Below, piece after piece: positions 59,138-64,000 of a DNA stretch of 64,000 nucleotides (within the stretch, counting starts at the first letter, position 1; the number at the start of each line of letters is the position of its first letter). The notes under the pieces are model-generated. The model searched no databases and was not told the origin of the DNA. It saw only the letters and a program-made list of their open reading frames with translations. The translations under genes and the position numbers were made by a program. The DNA is taken from contig CM070517.1 in the NCBI GenBank assembly GCA_036346375.1, forward strand, positions 8,101,161 through 8,165,160, read 5' to 3'. Source of the DNA: Guadua angustifolia (Eukaryota > Streptophyta > Magnoliopsida > Poales > Poaceae).

Positions 59138-59510
59138 CTTTTTTCGTACTCTCAGGAGTACATACTCTCACCTTCAATATACCACTTAAACAAAAGTGTT
59201 ATACTTCTTTATTACTTTCGAATACTCTAATAATGATTCTAAGATATTCCAATATGACATGGTTGAAAACAAATTCATTCAAGCCCTTATTTTTTAGCTA
59301 TATACACTTTTACATATATGAAATGAATGTATATACAAGTTATGCTATAAAGGGTGGACTTTGAATTTTTTTGTGGAACTCACTTTGGAGTATTTTATAA
59401 TTAGTATTAGAGTATACTCAAAAGGATAAAGAGGTATAATAATATCGTTTTAGTAGTATACTGGAGGTAGGAGTACGTAACTCCCAAAGTATAGAACTAT
59501 TTTCCTATAT
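59138..59510. mobile_element. Small MITE, right copy
   Basis: About 373 bp, with the same ends and several internal phrases (ttataattagt; aggataaag; tttcctatatatgt) as 50431-50806, in the same orientation. The two copies flank the TIR element on either side. Confidence 0.5.
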
Positions 59511-59693
59511 ATGTATATATAGTTTGTTTTGATTCTCTTTTAATATAGTTTGTATTTATTATAGTTTGTTTTGTTCCTCTTTTTACATCCGTCAAATCAT
59601 TTTTTCAATAATTTAATTTACGTGTGACTGAAGATGGATATACATCCAACGTCCAAAAATACTCCCGAGACAAAATATATATATCCTAGTACT

Positions 59694-60286
59694 TGAATGC
59701 CTGCTAGGCATTATTAGGAAATCCAGATGACGTACGGACAATATATGGAAGCAGAGTCCAATAAGGAAACTATAGCCGATTCGGACTAGACCAACGTATT
59801 GTATCCGGACTCGGATCGGCTGATGAGTATATAAGGCGCGCTAAGGCTGCTTGGGAGGGGCATCCACAACAATCAACACATCTACCAGTTTTTGATTTCC
59901 GTAGTTAGTCTTTTTAGCATTGTAATCTTTCCTCTGTAAGTCAACATCGATCAAATAAAGTTGCGCATCGCCGATTGTTTGATCGTCATTGGCTTTTTTC
60001 AGGTTTGATTTGTTCTGTCTTGTTGCGCATCGCCTTTTCAGAATTGATCTACCTTTTATCTCGGATTAGTCTTAATCGGCTAATCTAGTTACCCTTCTAA
60101 TCGGTTTTTTCTGGCCGATTCTTGATTCTTAGCCGATTCGCTTCAAGGATCGGCTTGATCGAATTTCACATCACTTCCCTTATCGATTGTAGGGTCAAAT
60201 CGATTGGCACGCGCGCAAAAATGTAACCGGTGTTAAATGCGGTGTGTTGAGGCTGAATACCCTCCGTCAAGTTTTTGGTGTCAACA
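59694..60286 (+). repeat. 5' LTR of a Tat-like Gypsy element
   Basis: The LTR ends at about 60286 (GTCAACA), just before the primer-binding site. The start at 59694 (TGAATGCC) is a best guess. It has a TATA box (TATATAAGG at 59828-59836) and AATAAAG near 59952, marking R. It is rich in the word gccgat and its inverse, as is the rest of this element. Confidence 0.65.
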
Positions 60287-60291
60287 CATTT

Positions 60292-60310
60292 TTGGCACGC
60301 CCGGTGGGAC
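60292..60310 (+). promoter_or_regulatory. Primer-binding site of the Tat-like element
   Basis: The text TTGGCACGCCCGGTGGGAC directly follows the LTR. It resembles the GGCRCGCC..GGTGGG-type sites seen in Tat-clade elements, complementary to an elongator tRNA; which tRNA I cannot say without a search. Confidence 0.65.
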
Positions 60311-60322
60311 CTGATCGACAAG

Positions 60323-62899
60323 ATGACTGCAGGTAAATCTGTTGCACCATCCGACGTAAACACCATAGCCATAATCGTCCCCACTTTGGACGATTTAACT
60401 CCAGAGCAGACCCGACGGGGAGTCACGCAGAAGATGGCACTTCCAACGCTGAATCCGCTTGGCGAAACTGGCGTCACATCAACCCCGGTAAGCCGATACA
60501 CGCCAGCTCAAGCTGAGTTATCTGCTATGATTGAACAATCTGTGCATCATGCATTAATTAATCAATCATCGGCTTTGGTCACGACCTTGAAGCCGATGAT
60601 AGAGAATAGCGTAAAAATGATTGCACAAGAGTTGGCTACGTCTGGGGGATTGATGGACCCATTGCAGCCACTCCCAACGCATTCTCAGATATTACGGCTC
60701 CAAACACCAACACGGCCAAAGTGTCGGCACCAAAGACCCTCACTAATGCCGACCCAAATTTAATCGTGTTGGCTCCACCAAATCCCCGCCCGAGTCCGAT
60801 TACTCATGTCCATGCATATCCGACGACGCAAAGTTGATCCATCGTCGAGGACTCACTACATCGATCGGCTCCTCACCGATTGACCTGTTAAATCGGCCCA
60901 TATAAAGTAGTTACATACACGAGCCATTTGTTCCATTACCCGAGGTTACGGTGCGGAGCCGATGGATACGAATCATGGCAACGGAAGATCCATCGGCTAG
61001 AGCAAGCCGACTGGCCGAGTTTACACTCAGGGGGCATGATGCTATCCAAAATAATTGGCCAAACCCTAGTGTTCCATCGGCTAACAATGTTAATTGGGCT
61101 GATCAAATTTCCATAGTCTTAAGAGATCAATTTGGCTTACAGCCCAAAGGAAAGACCGTCGGCTATAGAAAGCCGTACCCGGATTACATTGACCGCATGC
61201 CATATCCCCATAACTTCAGGATTCCCGATTTTGCTAAATTTTCAGGGGATGATTCAGTCACCACTTTAGAACATGTTGGAAGATTTATCGCTCAGTGTGG
61301 TGAAGCGGCTCAGTCCGATGGGCTAAAAATTAGGCTTTTTCCCTTGTCTTTATCAGGGACTGCCTTCACCTGGTTTACCAATCTGCCTCCAAATTCGGTC
61401 CATTTTTGGAACGATTTAGAAAGTCGATTTCATGAATACTTTTTCTCTGGTAGCTTAGAGTTAAGAATTTCAGACCTGAGTGCTGTCCGGCAAAAATTTG
61501 GTGAGTCGGCTTCAGATTACATTAGGAGATTTAGAGAAGTACGAAATCGCTGCTTCAGTGTAGTATTGCCCGATAACCAACTAGCCGATTTAGCCTTTCA
61601 AGGGTTAATTCCCCCACTTAAAGAAAAACTTGCTGGATAGGAGTTCACTGATTTAAGTCACCTGCTTCATCGTGTGTCAGCACAGGAAAGCCGATATCTG
61701 AGTAAAGAATTCAAAGATAAAATTAGATTAAATGGCAATGGGAAAGATAAAGCTAAAATAAACATGGTTGAATATAGTTCAAGTGAAACTTCTGAAGATG
61801 AAGCAGATGTGAATATAGCCGAATGGATAAAGGGTTCTAAAAAACCACTTGTCTGTTCATGGCTCAAGCCGACTAGGAGTAAGTCAGAAGTTAAGTACGC
61901 TTTCGATGTGTCCAAGTGCGACCGCATATTCGACATGTTGTTGCAAGAAAAACTGATACGACTGCCTGAAGGGCATACCATACCTTCAGCCGATGAGATC
62001 AAGAAGCGACGATACTGTAAGTGGCATCATTCTTTTCCCATAACACTAACGATCGCAATATCTTTCGTGAAGATCTACAGCCGCCATTGAAGATGGTCGG
62101 CTGAAGTTTGCAGAAGAGCCGGCCATGGAAGTCGATGTCAACCCTTTCCCAATTAACATGGTCCAGTGCTCCAGCAAAGGGAAGTAGGTTGTCGACAAGA
62201 ATCCCAGAGTAGCGCGGCAAGTCGACATAGAGTCAAGCTCACAAGGAGAAACACTGAAGATAACGATCGGCTCACTTCAAATTGAAGCCGATCGAGACAG
62301 GAAAAATTCTAGGACTGTGAAGCCAAAAGGGGAATTACAAATCGGAAGATGGTACAAAGCTGAAAGGACTCCACCGCGAAAACCAGCGTTCAAGCCCAAG
62401 CCAACCTTCTCGCAGTTACTTGAAAAATATGAAAGGATGAGCTATCGACAGAAGCAGCAGTTTCGTCGACCAGATGAATCACATCGGCCAAACACTATGT
62501 CTCGGCCCAATAATTGGTATCGGCCAGACAACGCGGAAAAAGCTCACCAGAGATGTCCTTTTTGGCGGTTCTGTTGGGAAAGGGGTATGGCACTACCATC
62601 TGCAAGGTCATGCCCCATGGAACATTACCCGCAAAAGGATTGGCCGAAACGATTGGTGAAAGAACGCCTGTTCAGGCCGATGTCAGAACAAAACGAACCA
62701 GTTTATAGAAGGCCGATAAAAGAAAGACTAGGCACACCAGAGCAAGACAAGGAAAAAGAGCCAACGGAAAACTTGGTCGGCAAAATCCGTAAGCCATTAG
62801 AACCTAAACCCAGGTGGTGCCCGACTGGACTTAGCCGATCACAGCGCAGACGGCTTCAACGTCTAAGAACGCAAGAGATGAGAGAAGCCGAAGAATAGA
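60323..62899 (+). pseudogene. Tat-like Gypsy gag region, decayed
   Basis: ATG 60323 (MTAGKSVAPSD) opens 147 codons to 60763. After a broken stretch (60764-60950) the gag core is open at 60951-61640, including GTAFTWFTNLPPNSV and SASDYIRRFREVRNRC. It continues past a TAG at 61638 to a zinc-finger-like YCKWH near 62010, shifts frame near 62035, and runs on with stops at 62185 and 62896 through a basic region (GLSRSQRRRLQRLR near 62840). Several lesions, so non-functional, but order and spacing are normal for the family. The stretch 60764-60950 shows no other feature. Confidence 0.8.
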
Positions 62900-64000
62900 A
62901 ACAGAGGGACCAAACGTTTAATGAGCTGCGGCCAGTGAAACTCGTTACAAAGGAGTGGAGGAAATAACAACAAGCCGACGATGAGTCGGATTCTTCAGAT
63001 GATTTGCTGTCACCAATGATTCGAGATGACACTCCTCCCATGGATATCAACATGGTGTTCACCCTACCAGCCGAGTTCAGAATTAAAACAGAATTGGCTA
63101 AAGATACATTTGCTCAACTATGCTTAGGAGCACAGGATGCTGTATTTGAAAAACCGCAAGATCCCCATCGGCATCTTAAGCCGTTGTACTTAAAGGGCTA
63201 CATCAATGGAAAGCCGATATCCAGGATGCTTTCGTTGGGCGCCATCAGTAAACTTAATGCCACTCTCCACTTGCAAAAAGTTGGGCAAAACTGATGAAGA
63301 CTTGATCAAAACTAACATGGTGCTGAATGACTTCACAGGTGACCCTACTGAAGCAAAAGGGGTGATGGTTACAGAATTGACTGTCGGCAATAAAACTTTG
63401 CCAACTGCATTCTTTGTAATTGAAGCTAAAGGGAATTACAGTGTACTTCTAGGACGAGATTGGATACATGCCAATTGCTGTATCCCCTCCACAATGCACC
63501 AACTTCTGGTACAGTGGAACGGAGATGAGGTTGAAGTTGTATCAGCCGATACATCAGCTCATATTACGATGGCTAGTTCAGATGCGAATTGGCCGCACGA
63601 AGAAGCAGAATGCATATCAGGTAAAGCTCTAGACGATTGTGATTTTATATGCATTGGGAAGTCGGGTTTGATGCCGATCACAGAAGCCGAGGCACATTTG
63701 ATCGGGCAAATGAAGTTCTAAGAACATGGGGTCAAAAATGATCCAAATTCTACAAGACAAAGCAAGAAGCTATCGGCAAGTGATAAATTCGTGTGAAGCC
63801 ATTGAGGACTTCCAAAGTGAAAAATTAGAGCAAGGTTTCACTTGGTAGATATGCTTGAAGAAGTCGAAATAGGAGAAGGTGATAGGAAAAGGCCAACGCT
63901 TAGAGTGCAAATTTAGATATAGAATATAAAAATAAGTTGGTCAAAATACTTAGAGAGTACAGGGATTGTTTCGCTTGGGAATACTATGAGATGCCCGGAT
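62900..64000 (+). pseudogene. Tat-like Gypsy protease and first residues of reverse transcriptase
   Basis: An acidic linker, then a protease region: YLKGYINGKPISRML at about 63187-63230, after which the usual active-site DGGA is absent. The reading continues in another frame from about 63245 with NLMPLSTCKKLGK, and LLGRDWIHANCCIPSTMHQ near 63445-63500. The window ends in FAWEYYEMPG, the run-in to reverse transcriptase typical of this clade. Polymerase, integrase and the 3' LTR lie beyond 64000. Confidence 0.8.

Overview
This window looks like a heterochromatic stretch of a grass (Poaceae) nuclear genome, and almost all of it is transposable-element sequence. The evidence is stacked LTR retrotransposons of both superfamilies, an En/Spm-type CACTA element, a Mutator-like element (MULE), Tourist-like and other MITEs, and one intron-containing host gene relic of kinesin type. 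No tRNA, rRNA or CRISPR array was seen, and no host gene appears intact. I cannot name the species; the element mix suits a panicoid or other grass.

Layout. 1-2.4 kb: a copy (A) of a long-LTR family starting TGTAACA. 2.4-7.3 kb: a possible short LTR, then a decayed Copia element cut off inside reverse transcriptase. 7.3-11.16 kb, minus strand: a 3.5-kb LTR and the chromodomain end of a Tekay/Del-like Gypsy element, fused to a shard of its own LTR. 11.16-22.6 kb: a CACTA element with two decayed genes and a subterminal repeat block. 22.6-26.1 kb: LTR-family copy B (minus) carrying a MITE. 26.1-34.7 kb: a minus-strand kinesin (KIN-10-like) pseudogene split by a Tourist-like MITE, a solo Copia LTR and a 6-kb MULE. 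The MULE carries a broken transposase gene (itself split by a hAT element) and an apparently intact convergent GRF-zinc-finger gene. 34.7-36.6 and 48.8-49.5 kb: remains of a Gypsy gag element whose body holds a MITE. That MITE was split by an Angela-like Copia element (36.75-48.51 kb), which in turn was split by LTR-family copy C (43.08-46.68 kb). 50.1-59.5 kb: two (TA)n arrays, two copies of one small MITE, and between them a TIR element built from ~715-bp tandem repeats. A young, nearly full-length Reina-like Gypsy element sits inside it. 59.7-64 kb: LTR, primer-binding site, gag and protease of a Tat-like Gypsy element that runs off the window.

Several boundaries are supported by target-site duplications (TSDs) read directly: CAAACAAAC (MULE), CTCCCTGT (hAT element in the MULE), GTCTA (solo LTR), TAA (two MITEs), TTGAC (Reina). 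These give a relative order of insertion. The genes do not form a pathway; they are mobile-element machinery plus one dead kinesin. The most interesting candidate is the two-gene MULE, in which a small GRF-zinc-finger gene sits where mudrB sits in MuDR.
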